DNA from: Halomonas korlensis
Lineage (GTDB): Bacteria > Pseudomonadota > Gammaproteobacteria > Pseudomonadales > Halomonadaceae
NCBI RefSeq assembly: GCF_900116705.1
Contig: NZ_FPBP01000001.1
Coordinates: 62,001-126,000, forward strand
Reading direction: 5' to 3'
DNA: 64,000 nt
The translations under genes were made by a program, and so were the position numbers. Shown here piece after piece: positions 1 through 11,329 of the stretch; the stretch's first letter is position 1, and each line of letters starts with the position of its first letter. Under the pieces are notes generated by a model. The model was given only the letters and a program-made list of their open reading frames with translations. It ran no database searches and was not told the DNA's origin.

Positions 1-117
1 CATCTGGGGTTCCGGATGCGCTACAACATGGAAGAGGAGGTGGTGGACGCGGTATTGCGACTCAACGAGCCAGCAAGCGAGTGGCAACGCCATCGCCTGG
101 GAAGTCTGCCCGACTGA
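1..117 (+). CDS. C-terminal end of an unidentified protein (partial)
   Basis: An open frame enters from the left edge and ends at a TGA at 115-117, giving 38 residues that end in GSLPD. The fragment is mixed and acidic (a run of three Glu) and has no motif I recognise, so I assign no function. It is convergent with pdxH, and a GC-rich hairpin lies between them. Confidence 0.5.
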   Translation, partial: HLGFRMRYNMEEEVVDAVLRLNEPASEWQRHRLGSLPD

Positions 118-128
118 GCCGTTGGCCA

Positions 129-158
129 GGCTGCCTCCTTCTGTGGGCAGAGGCAGCC
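129..158. terminator. Hairpin between convergent genes
   Basis: A perfect 9-bp inverted repeat (GGCTGCCTC at 129-137, GAGGCAGCC at 150-158) with a 12-nt loop lies between the ends of the partial gene and pdxH. Neither side has a clear T-run, so it is only a candidate bidirectional terminator. Confidence 0.4.
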
Positions 159-169
159 CGGCAAGAAGG

Positions 170-811
170 TCAGGGCGCCAGGCGGAAATGGTGCCAGGTG
201 CCGTCACGCTGCTCGTAGCGGATGCGATCATGCAAGCGGCTGGGCTGGCCCTGCCAGAACTCGATCATGTGCGGGATGACGCGATAGCCGCCCCAATGGA
301 TGGGGCGCGGAATCTCCTGGCCCTCGTAGGCGCGCTCGAACCGCCGCTCACGCTCCTCGATCCAGGTGCGATTGGGGATCACCACGCTCTGGGTGGCAAT
401 CCAGGCGCCCAGCTGACTGGTACGTGGACGACTGGCGAAATAAGCATCGGACTCACTCTCGCTGATCTGTTCGACGCGTCCCTCGATACGGACCTGGCGA
501 GACACCGAAGGCCACCAGAATACCAGCGCGGCGTGGGGCACATTCGTGAGCTCGCTGCCCTTGTGGCTGTGGTAGTTGGTGTAGAAGACGAGCCCGCGCT
601 CATCGAGGCCCTTGAGCAGCACCACTCGGGCGTGAGGAAACCCTTGGCTGTCCACGGTCGCCAGGGTCATGGCGTTGGCATCGAGGCCCTCGCTGTCCAA
701 GGCAAGGGTCAACCACTCGTCGAACAATGCCATGGGGCTGTCGATGGCCTGGTCTTCATCCAGCCGACCCCCTTCGTAGTCGCGGCGAATATCGGCGATA
801 TTGCGTGTCAT
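170..811 (-). CDS. pdxH: Pyridoxamine 5'-phosphate oxidase
   Basis: FMN-dependent oxidase that converts pyridoxine or pyridoxamine 5'-phosphate to pyridoxal 5'-phosphate in the cytosol. The 213-residue protein has the usual family length. The split-barrel FMN-binding core is visible (ARVVLLKG, FYTNYHSHKG, ALVFWWPS), followed by the QLGAWIA region and the C-terminal PdxH dimerisation part ending HDRIRYEQRDGTWHHFRLAP. An ATG four codons upstream (823) is possible, but its own GGAG sits about 6 nt before the ATG at 811, which makes 811 the better start. The gene stands alone; the DUF2069 gene lies just upstream on the same strand. Confidence 0.95.
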   Translation of the reverse strand: MTRNIADIRRDYEGGRLDEDQAIDSPMALFDEWLTLALDSEGLDANAMTLATVDSQGFPHARVVLLKGLDERGLVFYTNYHSHKGSELTNVPHAALVFWWPSVSRQVRIEGRVEQISESESDAYFASRPRTSQLGAWIATQSVVIPNRTWIEERERRFERAYEGQEIPRPIHWGGYRVIPHMIEFWQGQPSRLHDRIRYEQRDGTWHHFRLAP

Positions 812-834
812 GGTGATCTCCATGGAGTGGGATT

Positions 835-2346
<1,512 letters not shown>

Positions 2347-2482
2347 CGGCAGCCTTGTCGTGATGATTCAGGAGATCATCCTGCCATGCCACGCTGTATG
2401 GCTTAATCCTTTCTCCATGGCTTAAGCCTTACCGTGACCTTTGTTAGGATGAAAGGTCTCTCCGATGATCATGAGGTGCCCC

Positions 2483-3076
2483 ATGAATCAGCCGAATCGA
2501 GACGATGTGAATTTCCGGGCACTGATGGACGATGTGCGCCCCCTCGACAGTGTCCGCAACCGCGCGGACCCCGGCCGCCCTCGGCTTGCCCCCAGCGAGT
2601 CGCAGCTGGCCCGGCGCGAGAGTGCGGCGGCCCAGGCAGATGGGCACGACTTCCTTTCCGATGACTTCGTGGACCTGGTGCCGCCGTTCGATCCGCTGGC
2701 GTTTCGCCGTGACGGCATCCAGCAGGGTGTCCTGGATCGCCTGCGTCACGGCGGCTACAGCGTCCAATCCCGTCTCCACCTGCTGCGGCGTCCCTTGGAG
2801 GAGTGTCGTCGGCTGCTCGCACCCTTCATACTGGAAGCCTATGCTCATGACCTGCGCTCGGTAATGATCGTGCACGGCCGTGGGCGCGAGATCGACAGTG
2901 CACCCAACGTGCTGCGCTCTTACCTGGCGAAATGGCTGGCTCAGTTCGATGAAGTACAGGCCTATGTCTCGGCCGAGCAGGCTGATGGTGGCCTCGGCGC
3001 GACCTGGGTAATGCTGCGCAAGAGCGAACGCGCCAAGGCGGCAAATCGGGAGCGTCAGCAGAAGCGGCGGGGCTGA
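2483..3076 (+). CDS. Smr-domain protein (SmrA/YdaL-like putative endonuclease)
   Basis: A 197-residue protein with a polar, Arg-rich N-terminal half and a C-terminal Smr domain at about residues 95-185. The domain shows the LHLLRRP...EC motif (counterpart of the LDLHG motif), the VMIVHGRG loop (counterpart of the GxG loop) and a closing ATWVMLRK strand. Standalone bacterial Smr proteins such as YdaL are reported to nick DNA or RNA; the canonical DLHG acidic residue is Arg here, so nuclease activity is uncertain. The start at 2483 has GAGG 6 nt upstream; another ATG lies at 2465. It is convergent with the DUF934 gene. Confidence 0.8.
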   Translation: MNQPNRDDVNFRALMDDVRPLDSVRNRADPGRPRLAPSESQLARRESAAAQADGHDFLSDDFVDLVPPFDPLAFRRDGIQQGVLDRLRHGGYSVQSRLHLLRRPLEECRRLLAPFILEAYAHDLRSVMIVHGRGREIDSAPNVLRSYLAKWLAQFDEVQAYVSAEQADGGLGATWVMLRKSERAKAANRERQQKRRG

Positions 3077-3120
3077 GCGGCGCTGCCATCCCAGGGAGAA
3101 TCCAGGGGGCCGACTTGCTC

Positions 3121-3654
3121 TTAGACCGTTGCCGGTTCGGCGTGGCGAGCACGTTCCCGCTCGCGGCGCCGAAACAACGGCTCCGGCTGGTCGACGCCCG
3201 GCTGGTAGGCGCGGCTGAAGATTTTGAGGTTGCGCAGGGCGTCTTCGAGCCACTGGTCCTCGCGCAGCGACAGGCCGTCAAAACCGCAGCGAGTCAGGAA
3301 GAACAACTGATCGACCAGAATGTCGCCAATGGCGCGAATCTCGCCTCGGTAGGCATAGCGCTCCCGCAACAGGCGAGCCAAGCTGTAACCGCGACCGTCG
3401 GTGAACTTGGGAAAGTCGATGGCGATCAGCGGCGCGTCCAGCAGTGTCTCCGCCAATGCCGGCGTCAGTTCGGTGCCGGCGGGTAACCAGGGCGCGCGGT
3501 CGGCGCCGCGCTCACCGTCGAGCCAGGCGGCCAGGGGCAGGATCGACTTGCCCTTGGACGGCACTTCCTCCTCTTCAAGGATTAACTGCCATTCGTCGGT
3601 GGCCGGATGGCCGGCGTGGATATAGGGGCGCGCTTGGATCATTTGCTCAGGCAT
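3121..3654 (-). CDS. DUF934 protein, assimilatory sulfite reduction partner
   Basis: A 177-residue DUF934 protein (IDFPKFTDGRGYSLARLLRER, AIGDILVDQLFFLTRCGFD and a C-terminal FSRAYQPGVDQPEPLFRRR). The family is nearly always encoded directly after a siroheme sulfite/nitrite reductase, and here it starts inside the 3' end of that gene with an 8-nt overlap and a strong AAGGAG 7 nt before the ATG at 3654. Its biochemical role is not established; the coupling suggests a subunit or accessory of the reductase. The fold around FTDGRGYS is reminiscent of PAPS-reductase-linked proteins, but no catalytic residue can be assigned. Confidence 0.88.
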   Translation of the reverse strand: MPEQMIQARPYIHAGHPATDEWQLILEEEEVPSKGKSILPLAAWLDGERGADRAPWLPAGTELTPALAETLLDAPLIAIDFPKFTDGRGYSLARLLRERYAYRGEIRAIGDILVDQLFFLTRCGFDGLSLREDQWLEDALRNLKIFSRAYQPGVDQPEPLFRRRERERARHAEPATV

Positions 3655-5299
3655 AGACCCGCTCCTTAAACGGTTTAAGACCGATACGGCGATAGGTGTC
3701 CAGGAAGGTCTCGCCGTCACTGCGCTGGCCAACGTAGACCTGCAGTAGGGTATCGATCACATCGGGCACTTTCTCGCGGCTAAAGGAAGGACCGAGGATC
3801 TTGCCCAGCGAGGTCTCGTCGCCCTGGGCGCCACCCAGCGAAATCTGATACCACTCCTCGCCCTTCTTGTCGACGCCAAGGATGCCGATGTGGCCGACAT
3901 GATGATGCCCGCAGGCGTTCATGCAGCCGGAAATATTGAGTTCCAGCGGGCCTAGATCATAGAGGAAATCCAGGTCCTCGAAGCGTTCCTGGATCGACTG
4001 TGCCACGGGAATAGACTTGGCATTGGCCAGGGCACAGTAGTCACCGCCCGGGCAGCAAATCAGGTCAGCCAGGGTACCCACTGTAGGGTTGGCTATGCCC
4101 AGCGCTTCCAGACGTTGCCAGAGTTCCTCGATGCGATCTACCGGCACGTCGGTGAGCACCAGGTTCTGCTCGTGGGTGACCCTCAGCTCGCCATAGCCGA
4201 AGTCGTCGGCCAGGTCGGCGATGGCTGCCATCTGCTCCGAGGTGACGTCCCCGGGCGAGTGGCCACGACGCTTGAGCGACAGCGTCACCGCCTTGTAGCC
4301 GGCTACCTTGTGATCGGTAACGTTGTTGGTGACGAAGCGCGCGAAGGCGCGGTTATCGTTACGCAGGCTTTCATAGGCCTCGATGGCCTCGGCCGGCACG
4401 TCGCGACGCGGTGGCTCGACGAAGTGATCGGCTACGGCCTCGACGGCGCCGGCGGTCAGGGTCTGGGGACCATCCTTGAGATGGGCCCACTCCTCCTCGA
4501 CGCGGCGGCGGAACTCGTCGACACCCAGCGCCTTGACCAGGATCTTGATGCGCGCCTTGAACTTGTTGTCGCGCCGGCCGAACTGGTTGTAGACCCGCAC
4601 GAGGGCTTCCAGGTAGGTCAGCAGGTGCTGCCAAGGCAGATCCTCGCGGACCACCTCGCCGATCATTGGCGTGCGACCCAGCCCCCCACCGGCGAGCACC
4701 CTGACTCGCACCTCACCGTCGTGGTCGCGCCACAGCCGCAGGCCCACGTCGTGGACCTGGATAGCGGCACGGTCCGCGGCAGCACCGGAAACGGCGATCT
4801 TGAACTTGCGCGGCAGGTAGGCGAATTCTGGATGAAAAGTAGACCACTGGCGGATCAACTCGCACCAGGGCCGTGGATCCACTTCTTCGTCCTTGGCCAC
4901 GCCGGAGAACTGGTCGGTGGTCGTGTTGCGGATATCGTTGCCGCTGGTCTGGATGGCGTGCATCTGTACGCTGGCGAGCTCGGCGAGCATGTCCGGCACG
5001 TCCTCGAGCTTAGGCCAGTTCAACTGCAGGTTGGTACGGGTGGTGAAGTGGCCGTAGCCGCGGTCGTAGCGAGCAGCGATCTCGCCCAGCTTGCGCAGTT
5101 GGTGGGAGGCCAGCATGCCGTAGGGAATGGCGATGCGCAGCATAGGGGCGTAGCGCTGAATGTAGAGACCGTTCTGAACGCGCAGCGGCAGGAACTCGGC
5201 CTCGCTGATCCGGCCCGCGAGATAGCGCTCCATCTGGTCGCGGAACTGGTCGACGCGTTCGTTGACGAGTGTCTGGTCGTGCGAGTCGTAGCGATACAT
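3647..5299 (-). CDS. cysI: Siroheme [4Fe-4S] sulfite/nitrite reductase, hemoprotein subunit
   Basis: Catalyses the six-electron reduction of sulfite to sulfide (or nitrite to ammonia) in assimilation. The 550-residue protein has the two-fold ferredoxin-like repeat. Key sites are TTRTNLQLNW near residue 85 (siroheme anion site), the NIRNTT-like DIRNTTTDQFSG, and the cluster cysteines in CCPGGDYC and SGCMNAC (C-X5-C and C-X3-C). Presence of DUF934 and the absence of a cysJ flavoprotein suggest the ferredoxin or otherwise CysJ-independent type found in pseudomonads. The start at 5299 opens MYRYDSHDQ with AGGAA upstream. A palindrome about 70 nt upstream is a candidate operator. Confidence 0.9.
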   Translation of the reverse strand: MYRYDSHDQTLVNERVDQFRDQMERYLAGRISEAEFLPLRVQNGLYIQRYAPMLRIAIPYGMLASHQLRKLGEIAARYDRGYGHFTTRTNLQLNWPKLEDVPDMLAELASVQMHAIQTSGNDIRNTTTDQFSGVAKDEEVDPRPWCELIRQWSTFHPEFAYLPRKFKIAVSGAAADRAAIQVHDVGLRLWRDHDGEVRVRVLAGGGLGRTPMIGEVVREDLPWQHLLTYLEALVRVYNQFGRRDNKFKARIKILVKALGVDEFRRRVEEEWAHLKDGPQTLTAGAVEAVADHFVEPPRRDVPAEAIEAYESLRNDNRAFARFVTNNVTDHKVAGYKAVTLSLKRRGHSPGDVTSEQMAAIADLADDFGYGELRVTHEQNLVLTDVPVDRIEELWQRLEALGIANPTVGTLADLICCPGGDYCALANAKSIPVAQSIQERFEDLDFLYDLGPLELNISGCMNACGHHHVGHIGILGVDKKGEEWYQISLGGAQGDETSLGKILGPSFSREKVPDVIDTLLQVYVGQRSDGETFLDTYRRIGLKPFKERVYA

Positions 5300-5367
5300 G
5301 CGGGCATTTCCTGCTGGTCGAAGCGGGTGAAGAGAGTGCCGTGGTGGCAACATACTCCTCTTCCGTT

Positions 5368-5397
5368 ATTCTATGAAAGAATAAATAATCATAGAAT
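5368..5397. promoter_or_regulatory. Inverted repeat in the cysI leader (candidate operator)
   Basis: A perfect 9-bp inverted repeat, ATTCTATGA at 5368-5376 and TCATAGAAT at 5389-5397, separated by a 12-nt A/T-rich spacer. It lies in the only markedly AT-rich stretch between metH and cysI. Position and dyad geometry fit a LysR-type operator such as a CysB site, but this is inference and no CysB consensus was tested. It could instead be a promoter element, because TATGAT reads as a -10-like hexamer on the minus strand. Confidence 0.45.
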
Positions 5398-5467
5398 TTA
5401 ACTGAACAGTTATTAGTAGCGGGCTCAACCGACAAGACATGAGGACTCGCAACGGCTCTCGTTGCGA

Positions 5468-8400
5468 TCACGCCGGGTCATAGGACAGCACGGGCGATAG
5501 CCAGCGTTCGAGCGTTTCAAGCGACATGTCCTTGCGCTCCGCCAGCGCCTCGACCTGGTCGCGGGTGATCTTGCCGGTGGCGAAATACTTCGAGCGCGGA
5601 TGCGAAAAATACCAGCCCGCCACGGCCGCCGCGGGCCACATGGCGAAATTCTCGGTCAGCGCCAGGCCGCTATGGGTTTCCGCCTCGAGCAGGCGGAAGA
5701 GGGTAGCCTTCTCGGTATGGTCCGGACAGGCCGGATAGCCCGGGGCCGGCCGGATGCCTTGGTACTTCTCGTCAATCAGCGCGATGTTGTCGAGCTGCTC
5801 GTTGGGGACGTAGCCCCAGAATTCCTTGCGCACTCGTTCATGCAGACGCTCGGCGAACGCCTCGGCCATGCGGTCGGTCAGTGATTGGACCAGAATGGCA
5901 TTGTAGTCGTCCCCGGCCGCCTTGTACTCCTCCGTCAGTGCTTCCACGCCGTGCCCGGCCGTGACGGCAAACCCGCCGATCCAGTCCGGCTTACCGCTCT
6001 CCTTGGGTGCGATGAAGTCGGCCAGGCTCTGGCAGACGCCGTCACGATTCTTGGTCGTCTGCTGGCGAATATGGTGCAGTCGCTCGATGACCTGATGGCG
6101 CGATTCGTCGGCATAGACTTCGATGACATCATCATCGACGCTGTTCGCTGGCCACAGGCCGATCACACCGCGGGCCTGAATACGCTTCTCATCGATCATC
6201 TTGCGCAGCATCGCCTGGGCATCGTCGAACAGGCTGCGCGCCGCCTCGCCGACCTTGGCATCGTCGAGAATCCGCGGGTATTTGCCGGAGAGCTGCCAGC
6301 TCATGAAGAAGGGCGTCCAGTCGATGCGTTCGACCAGCTCCTCGAGCGGGTAATCGTCGAACACCTCGAGACCGGTAATGGCAGGCCGAGGAGGTGTATA
6401 GCCTGCCCAATCCATCTCCGGTTTGCGCTTGCGGGCCTCTGCGTAGCTCAGGTTGGCTGCCTTGGGGCGGCGCTTGGCGTTGCGCTCGCGCACCTTCTCG
6501 TAGTCAGCGCGGATATCGGCAACATAGGTTGCCTTCAGGCCGGGGGAAAGCAGCTTGCCGGCCACGCCGACGGCGCGCGAGGCATCGGTGACGTAGATCA
6601 CCGGATGCTCATAGCCGGGCTCGATCTTCACCGCGGTATGGGCCTTTGAGGTGGTGGCGCCACCGATCAGCAGTGGCGTCGAGAATCCTTGGCGCTGCAT
6701 CTCCTTGGCGACATGGACCATCTCATCAAGCGAAGGGGTGATCAGCCCCGACAGACCGATGATGTCGGCGTTTTCCTCACGCGCGACGCGCAGGATCTTC
6801 TCCGCCGGCACCATGACCCCGAGGTCGATCACCTCGTAGTTATTGCACTGCAAGACAACGCCGACGATGTTCTTGCCGATGTCGTGAACGTCGCCTTTCA
6901 CCGTGGCCATGACGATCCTGCCCTTGGCTTGGGTATCTTCGCTCTTCTCGGCTTCGATGTAGGGAATCAGGTAGGCCACCGCCTGCTTCATCACGCGCGC
7001 CGACTTGACCACCTGCGGCAGGAACATCTTGCCGTCCCCGAACAGGTCGCCAACCACATTCATACCATCCATCAGCGGGCCTTCGATCACTTCGATGGGC
7101 CGCGTCGCCCGCTGACGGGCGAGTTCAGTGTCTTCCTCGATGTAAACCGTAATGCCCTTGACCAGCGCGTGTTCAATGCGCTTTTCGACTTCCCAGGAGC
7201 GCCACTCCAGGTCTTCCTTTTTCTCCGGACCACTGCCGTCGCCCTTGAACTTGTCGGCGATCTCCAAAAGACGTTCGGTGCTGTCGCTGCGACGGTTGCG
7301 AACGACATCTTCGACGGCTTCACGCAGCTCGGCCGGCAGGTCGTCGTAGACCGCCAATTGACCGGCGTTGACGATGCCCATGGTCAGACCGGCGCGGATG
7401 GCGTGATAGAGGAACACCGAGTGGATCGCCTCGCGCACCGGGTTGTTGCCCCGAAACGAGAACGACACGTTGGAGACGCCGCCGGACACCATGGCATGCG
7501 GAAGATGCTCGCGGATCCACTGAGTGGCCTCGATGAAGTCCACGGCGTAGTTGTCGTGCTCCTCGATGCCGGTGGCGATGGCGAAGATGTTGGGATCGAA
7601 GATGATGTCTTCAGGCGGGAAATCGATCTCGTCGACCAGAATGCGGTAGGCACGCTGGCAAATCTCGGTCTTGCGGGCGAAGGTGTCGGCCTGGCCCTGC
7701 TCGTCGAAAGCCATCACCACCACCGCAGCGCCGAAACGCCGGCAGGCAGTGGCCTGCTCGCGAAAGGCATCCTCGCCTTCCTTCATGGAGATGGAGTTGA
7801 CCACCGCCTTGCCCTGTACGCACTTCAGGCCCGCCTCGATGATCTCCCACTTGGACGAGTCGATCATGATCGGCACCCGGGCGATATCCGGCTCGCCGGC
7901 GATCAAGTTGAGGAAGCGCACCATCGCCTCCTGGGACTCGAGCATGCCTTCGTCCATGTTGATATCGATGATCTGGGCGCCGTTCTCGACCTGCTCGAGC
8001 GCGACCTCGAGCGCCGTGGTGTAGTCCTCGTCAACAATCAGACGCTTGAAGCGCGCCGAGCCGGTGACGTTGGTGCGCTCGCCGACGTTGACGAACAGCG
8101 AGTCGGCCTCGATGTTGAAGGGCTCGAGGCCCGAGAGACGACACGCGCGCGGCCGTTCGGGAACCTGGCGCGGCGGCAGTCCTTGGATCGCCGCATGGAT
8201 CGCGGCGATGTGCTCCGGCGTCGAGCCACAGCAGCCACCGATAATGTTGACCAGGCCGCTCGCGGCGAACTCGGAAACGATGGCCGCCATCGCCTCCGGG
8301 GTCTGGTCGTATTCGCCGAACTCATTGGGCAGTCCGGCGTTGGGGTGGGCCGAGACAAAGGTGTCGGCCTTGCCGGAAAGCTCGTCGATATAGGGGCGTA

Positions 8401-9169
8401 GCTCTTCGGCACCCAAGGCGCAGTTCAAGCCGATCGAGAAAGGGCGTGCGTGGCGAACCGAATTCCAGAATGCCTCGGTGGTCTGACCCGATAGCGTGCG
8501 CCCGGAGGCATCGGTGATCGTGCCTGAGATCATCACTGGCAAACGCTCACCGCGTACCGCGAACAGTTCCTCCAGGGCAAAGATGGCTGCCTTGGCGTTG
8601 AGGGTATCGAAGATCGTCTCGATCATGATCAGGTCGGACCCACCCTCGATGAGCGCCTCGGCGGCCTCATAATAATTCTCACGCAACGCATCGAAGGTGA
8701 CATTGCGCTTGGCCGGGTCGTTGACATCTGGCGACAGCGAGGCGGTGCGTGAGGTCGGCCCCAGCACGCCGGCCACATAGCGTGGCACGCCGGTTTCGGC
8801 GCTTACGGCATCACAGACGGTACGGGCCAGCCTCGCCGCCTCGCGGTTGAGCTCCGGTACGATGGCTTCCATGCCGTAGTCGGACTGCGACAAGCGTGTA
8901 CTATTGAAAGTATTGGTCTCGACGATATCGGCACCAGCCTCCAGATACTCCCGGTGGATACGCGTCACCAGGTCGGGGCAGGTCAATGCCAGCAGGTCGT
9001 TGTTGCCCTTGAGGTCGCTTGGCCAGTCGGCGAAGCGCTCACCACGAAATTCCGCTTCGGACAGTTCGGCATTTTGCAACATGGTGCCCATGCCGCCATC
9101 GAGCATGAGAATGCGGTGTGACAAGCTGTCGGTGAGTGTGGCGGTCAGGGCAGTGGGAACGGCGGCCAT
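5468..9169 (-). CDS. metH: Cobalamin-dependent methionine synthase
   Basis: Transfers methyl from 5-methyltetrahydrofolate to homocysteine via cobalamin. The 1233-residue protein has all modules in order. First is the homocysteine-binding barrel with the zinc cysteines (LNCALGAEE and [10 protein letters not shown]). Next is the pterin-binding barrel ([21 protein letters not shown]). Then come the cobalamin cap and the B12-binding Rossmann domain with the ligand motif [10 protein letters not shown]. Last is the C-terminal reactivation domain with [15 protein letters not shown]. The start at 9169 ([15 protein letters not shown]) matches the family; an upstream extension reads into non-homologous sequence. 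It is divergent from nfuA. I find no cobalamin or SAH riboswitch signature upstream. Confidence 0.97.
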   Translation of the reverse strand: MAAVPTALTATLTDSLSHRILMLDGGMGTMLQNAELSEAEFRGERFADWPSDLKGNNDLLALTCPDLVTRIHREYLEAGADIVETNTFNSTRLSQSDYGMEAIVPELNREAARLARTVCDAVSAETGVPRYVAGVLGPTSRTASLSPDVNDPAKRNVTFDALRENYYEAAEALIEGGSDLIMIETIFDTLNAKAAIFALEELFAVRGERLPVMISGTITDASGRTLSGQTTEAFWNSVRHARPFSIGLNCALGAEELRPYIDELSGKADTFVSAHPNAGLPNEFGEYDQTPEAMAAIVSEFAASGLVNIIGGCCGSTPEHIAAIHAAIQGLPPRQVPERPRACRLSGLEPFNIEADSLFVNVGERTNVTGSARFKRLIVDEDYTTALEVALEQVENGAQIIDINMDEGMLESQEAMVRFLNLIAGEPDIARVPIMIDSSKWEIIEAGLKCVQGKAVVNSISMKEGEDAFREQATACRRFGAAVVVMAFDEQGQADTFARKTEICQRAYRILVDEIDFPPEDIIFDPNIFAIATGIEEHDNYAVDFIEATQWIREHLPHAMVSGGVSNVSFSFRGNNPVREAIHSVFLYHAIRAGLTMGIVNAGQLAVYDDLPAELREAVEDVVRNRRSDSTERLLEIADKFKGDGSGPEKKEDLEWRSWEVEKRIEHALVKGITVYIEEDTELARQRATRPIEVIEGPLMDGMNVVGDLFGDGKMFLPQVVKSARVMKQAVAYLIPYIEAEKSEDTQAKGRIVMATVKGDVHDIGKNIVGVVLQCNNYEVIDLGVMVPAEKILRVAREENADIIGLSGLITPSLDEMVHVAKEMQRQGFSTPLLIGGATTSKAHTAVKIEPGYEHPVIYVTDASRAVGVAGKLLSPGLKATYVADIRADYEKVRERNAKRRPKAANLSYAEARKRKPEMDWAGYTPPRPAITGLEVFDDYPLEELVERIDWTPFFMSWQLSGKYPRILDDAKVGEAARSLFDDAQAMLRKMIDEKRIQARGVIGLWPANSVDDDVIEVYADESRHQVIERLHHIRQQTTKNRDGVCQSLADFIAPKESGKPDWIGGFAVTAGHGVEALTEEYKAAGDDYNAILVQSLTDRMAEAFAERLHERVRKEFWGYVPNEQLDNIALIDEKYQGIRPAPGYPACPDHTEKATLFRLLEAETHSGLALTENFAMWPAAAVAGWYFSHPRSKYFATGKITRDQVEALAERKDMSLETLERWLSPVLSYDPA

Positions 9170-9291
9170 GGTTCGAGGCGATCTCCAGGTGAACAGTGCA
9201 AACGCCGGCAAGCCAGGCGTAAAGACAGCCTCCAAGAGTAACAAAAAGGCTTACCGGAGGGCAGGGGATGAGCTTTGTGCGGGCTTCGACT

Positions 9292-9316
9292 AATCCCGAG
9301 CAAAACAGTCGGGATT
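9292..9316. promoter_or_regulatory. Hairpin in the metH-nfuA divergent spacer
   Basis: A perfect 8-bp inverted repeat (AATCCCGA at 9292-9299, TCGGGATT at 9309-9316) with a 9-nt loop lies in the 244-nt spacer between the divergent metH and nfuA genes. There is no T-run on either side, so an intrinsic terminator is unlikely; an operator for either gene or a leader hairpin of metH are both possible. Confidence 0.35.
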
Positions 9317-9413
9317 GTCTCATTCGACATGCTGTCTTACCATATGGGTATTGATATGGGTGTCGCCGACTACATTCTTGCGCCGCCCCACGAACCTGAA
9401 CAGCGAGAATCTC

Positions 9414-10004
9414 ATGAGCGAGAGCATCCAGATTACCGACAGCGCCCAAGACTATCTTGCCGAGCTGCTCGAGAAGCAGAACGTCGAAGGTATCGCGGTG
9501 CGCATCTTCATTACTCAGCCCGGCACCCCTTACGCCGAGACATGCCTGGCCTACTGCCGCCCCGGCGAGGAGGAGCCCAGCGACGAGCGTCTAGAGCTTG
9601 CCAAGATCGCCGTTTACCTGGACAAGAATAGCCTGGCCTTCCTTGATGAAGCCGTCGTCGATTTCAATGCCGACCGCATGGGCGGGCAGCTGACCATCAA
9701 GGCGCCCAACGCCAAGATGCCCAAGGTCAACGCGGACAGCCCCCTGGAGGATCGGGTCAATTACGTGCTCTACAGCGAGATCAACCCCGGTCTTGCCGCA
9801 CACGGAGGCGAGATCAAGCTGATCGAGCTCACCGACTCGCAGATTGCCGTGCTGTCCTTCGGCGGTGGTTGCCAAGGGTGTGCGGCCGTCGATATCACGC
9901 TCAAGGACGGCGTCGAGCGCACCCTGCTGGAGCGCATTCCAGAGCTTGGCGGTATTCGCGACGTGACAGATCACACGGACACCACCAACGCCTATTACCG
10001 GTAG
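9414..10004 (+). CDS. nfuA: Fe-S cluster carrier protein NfuA
   Basis: A 196-residue carrier that holds a [4Fe-4S] cluster at a dimer interface and passes it to apoproteins, especially under oxidative or iron stress. The N-terminal part (about residues 1-100) is the degenerate A-type scaffold domain. The C-terminal Nfu domain (about 110-190) carries the CxxC motif in [11 protein letters not shown]. The start at 9414 ([15 protein letters not shown]) fits the family, with GAGA upstream; the in-frame extension to 9315 is not supported. SufE, another Fe-S assembly protein, lies 2.6 kb downstream past a KfrA-recombinase pair. Confidence 0.95.
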   Translation: MSESIQITDSAQDYLAELLEKQNVEGIAVRIFITQPGTPYAETCLAYCRPGEEEPSDERLELAKIAVYLDKNSLAFLDEAVVDFNADRMGGQLTIKAPNAKMPKVNADSPLEDRVNYVLYSEINPGLAAHGGEIKLIELTDSQIAVLSFGGGCQGCAAVDITLKDGVERTLLERIPELGGIRDVTDHTDTTNAYYR

Positions 10005-10046
10005 TCCGCGTGTAAGGGCCGGCGCCTCACAGTTCGCTCTCGGCGT

Positions 10047-11090
10047 TCAATTTTCGTCCGGCTCACTTTTTTCCGAAGGCTTCGCTTCCGCGGAGCCTTC
10101 ATCGTTTCCGGCCTCGTCCTGCCGGGCAGATACCGGTGTCTGCCAGAGGCGCCGGTTGAGCTGCGCCTCCAGATCGCATAGGCGTCTCGCCTGGTCCTCA
10201 AGCAAACGTTTCTGCTCGTCGATGCGGGCCTGAAGCAGGGCCTGTTCATGTTGCAAGGCGTGCGTGCGGTCCTCGGCTCGAGTGCGCGCCCATTCCGATT
10301 CCCTGCGCTGCCTCTCTTCCTCGACCACTTCAGTGCGGGCCGCCTGTAGCTGCTGCTGAAGCGTCTCTAGGCGTGTTTCAAGCTGTCTCTCCCGAGCGGT
10401 GTGCGCTTTTTCGGCGGCCTGACGCTCCTGGCGGGCCTCGTCGAGCAGCGTCATCAGGCGCGCCTCGACGCTTTCATGACGCTGTTCTTCCTGAGTCAGC
10501 CGCTGCTGTTGCTGAGACTCCTGCGCGGCCAGCGTTTCCTGATACCGCTGGGCCTGTCGCTCATTCTTCGCTTGTAGTTGCGCCAGCTGTTCCTCGCGTT
10601 TTTCCAGGCGGGCGGAATGTTCTGCCTCTCGCTCTTCCAAGGCGAATCGTGCCGACTGGCTCCTGGCGAGCTCGGCGCTACGTTCTTCGAGACGCTGCTC
10701 GGTAGCGGCAAGATGCGCTGCCAAGGCGGACTCGCGCTGCTGGGCATCTTCGGCATGTCGTTGTGTCTCGAGAATCTCGGCACGCGCCGCCTCGATCCGC
10801 TGGTTTGCCTCCTCCCGGTAGTGGCTCAGCGCTTCGCCGGCATCCTGCTGAGCTTGCTCCCAGAGGGCGCTTGCCAACGCCAGCAGGGGTTCCGGCATGT
10901 CGCGAGGCGCGGGCAGGTCACGATTGGCCTCGCGCCTGGCTCGCCATTCGCGCAGGTGCTCGCTGATGGTGGTAAAGCTGCCGGTACCCAGTACCTCGCG
11001 AACCTTCTGCACGCTGGGCGTCTCGCGACGCGCCACCAGCTGGTCGATCGCCTGTTGTACATCTTCGTAACGCACACCGCTACGTGCCAT
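10047..11090 (-). CDS. KfrA-like DNA-binding coiled-coil protein
   Basis: A 347-residue protein. The N-terminal domain (about 1-65) matches the KfrA_N plasmid replication-region DNA-binding domain (VRYEDVQQAIDQLVARRETPSVQKVREVLGTGSFTTISEHLREW). A very long Glu/Arg/Gln/Ala heptad region (about 85-325) must form an extended coiled coil, and the tail is acidic. Plasmid KfrA proteins are autorepressors that bind palindromes and help segregation or host-range functions. Here the gene is chromosomal, beside a tyrosine recombinase transcribed divergently; a palindrome sits in the shared spacer. Autoregulation is plausible but untested, and function is otherwise unknown. Confidence 0.82.
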   Translation of the reverse strand: MARSGVRYEDVQQAIDQLVARRETPSVQKVREVLGTGSFTTISEHLREWRARREANRDLPAPRDMPEPLLALASALWEQAQQDAGEALSHYREEANQRIEAARAEILETQRHAEDAQQRESALAAHLAATEQRLEERSAELARSQSARFALEEREAEHSARLEKREEQLAQLQAKNERQAQRYQETLAAQESQQQQRLTQEEQRHESVEARLMTLLDEARQERQAAEKAHTARERQLETRLETLQQQLQAARTEVVEEERQRRESEWARTRAEDRTHALQHEQALLQARIDEQKRLLEDQARRLCDLEAQLNRRLWQTPVSARQDEAGNDEGSAEAKPSEKSEPDEN

Positions 11091-11199
11091 CTATCACTCC
11101 TTGAATCTTCGCATCGCCAGCTCGACGCGCTGGATGTCGGCTGAGTCGATCTCACATGAGGTCGCAGCGTAGCCCGAAATGCGGTGAAAGAGAAGTTTT

Positions 11200-11219
11200 T
11201 ACGTTATGCGTATTACGTA
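11200..11219. promoter_or_regulatory. Imperfect palindrome, candidate KfrA-like operator
   Basis: A 20-bp imperfect palindrome (arms TACGTTATGC and GTATTACGTA, 8 of 10 positions paired) lies in the divergent spacer between the KfrA-like and recombinase genes. It is followed by further ATTACGTA/ATTACATTACATTA-type repeats to about 11235, in sequence far richer in A/T than its surroundings. It may overlap the promoters of both genes. Confidence 0.45.
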
Positions 11220-11329
11220 TATTACATTACATTATCGGTCATAAAATCAAGATTACGCGGCTTATCTTGCTTATTGACAAAGTGTGCCTGACACTGCGGC
11301 TTGAGATTCCAGCAGCGAAGAAGGTAGGG

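Noticed and set aside
4115..5401. Long open frame of 428 codons on the plus strand, antisense to cysI
   Set aside because: It is the complement of a conserved siroheme reductase gene with GC-rich third positions; no SD or protein family match.
6689..8401. 570-codon plus-strand open frame antisense to metH
   Set aside because: Shadow of metH; composition is His/Asp/Val-rich as expected from reverse-complemented GC-rich coding DNA.
9170..9413. Possible cobalamin or SAH riboswitch before metH
   Set aside because: Neither the B12-box type sequence nor the SAH riboswitch core could be found on the minus strand; only an 8-bp hairpin remains.
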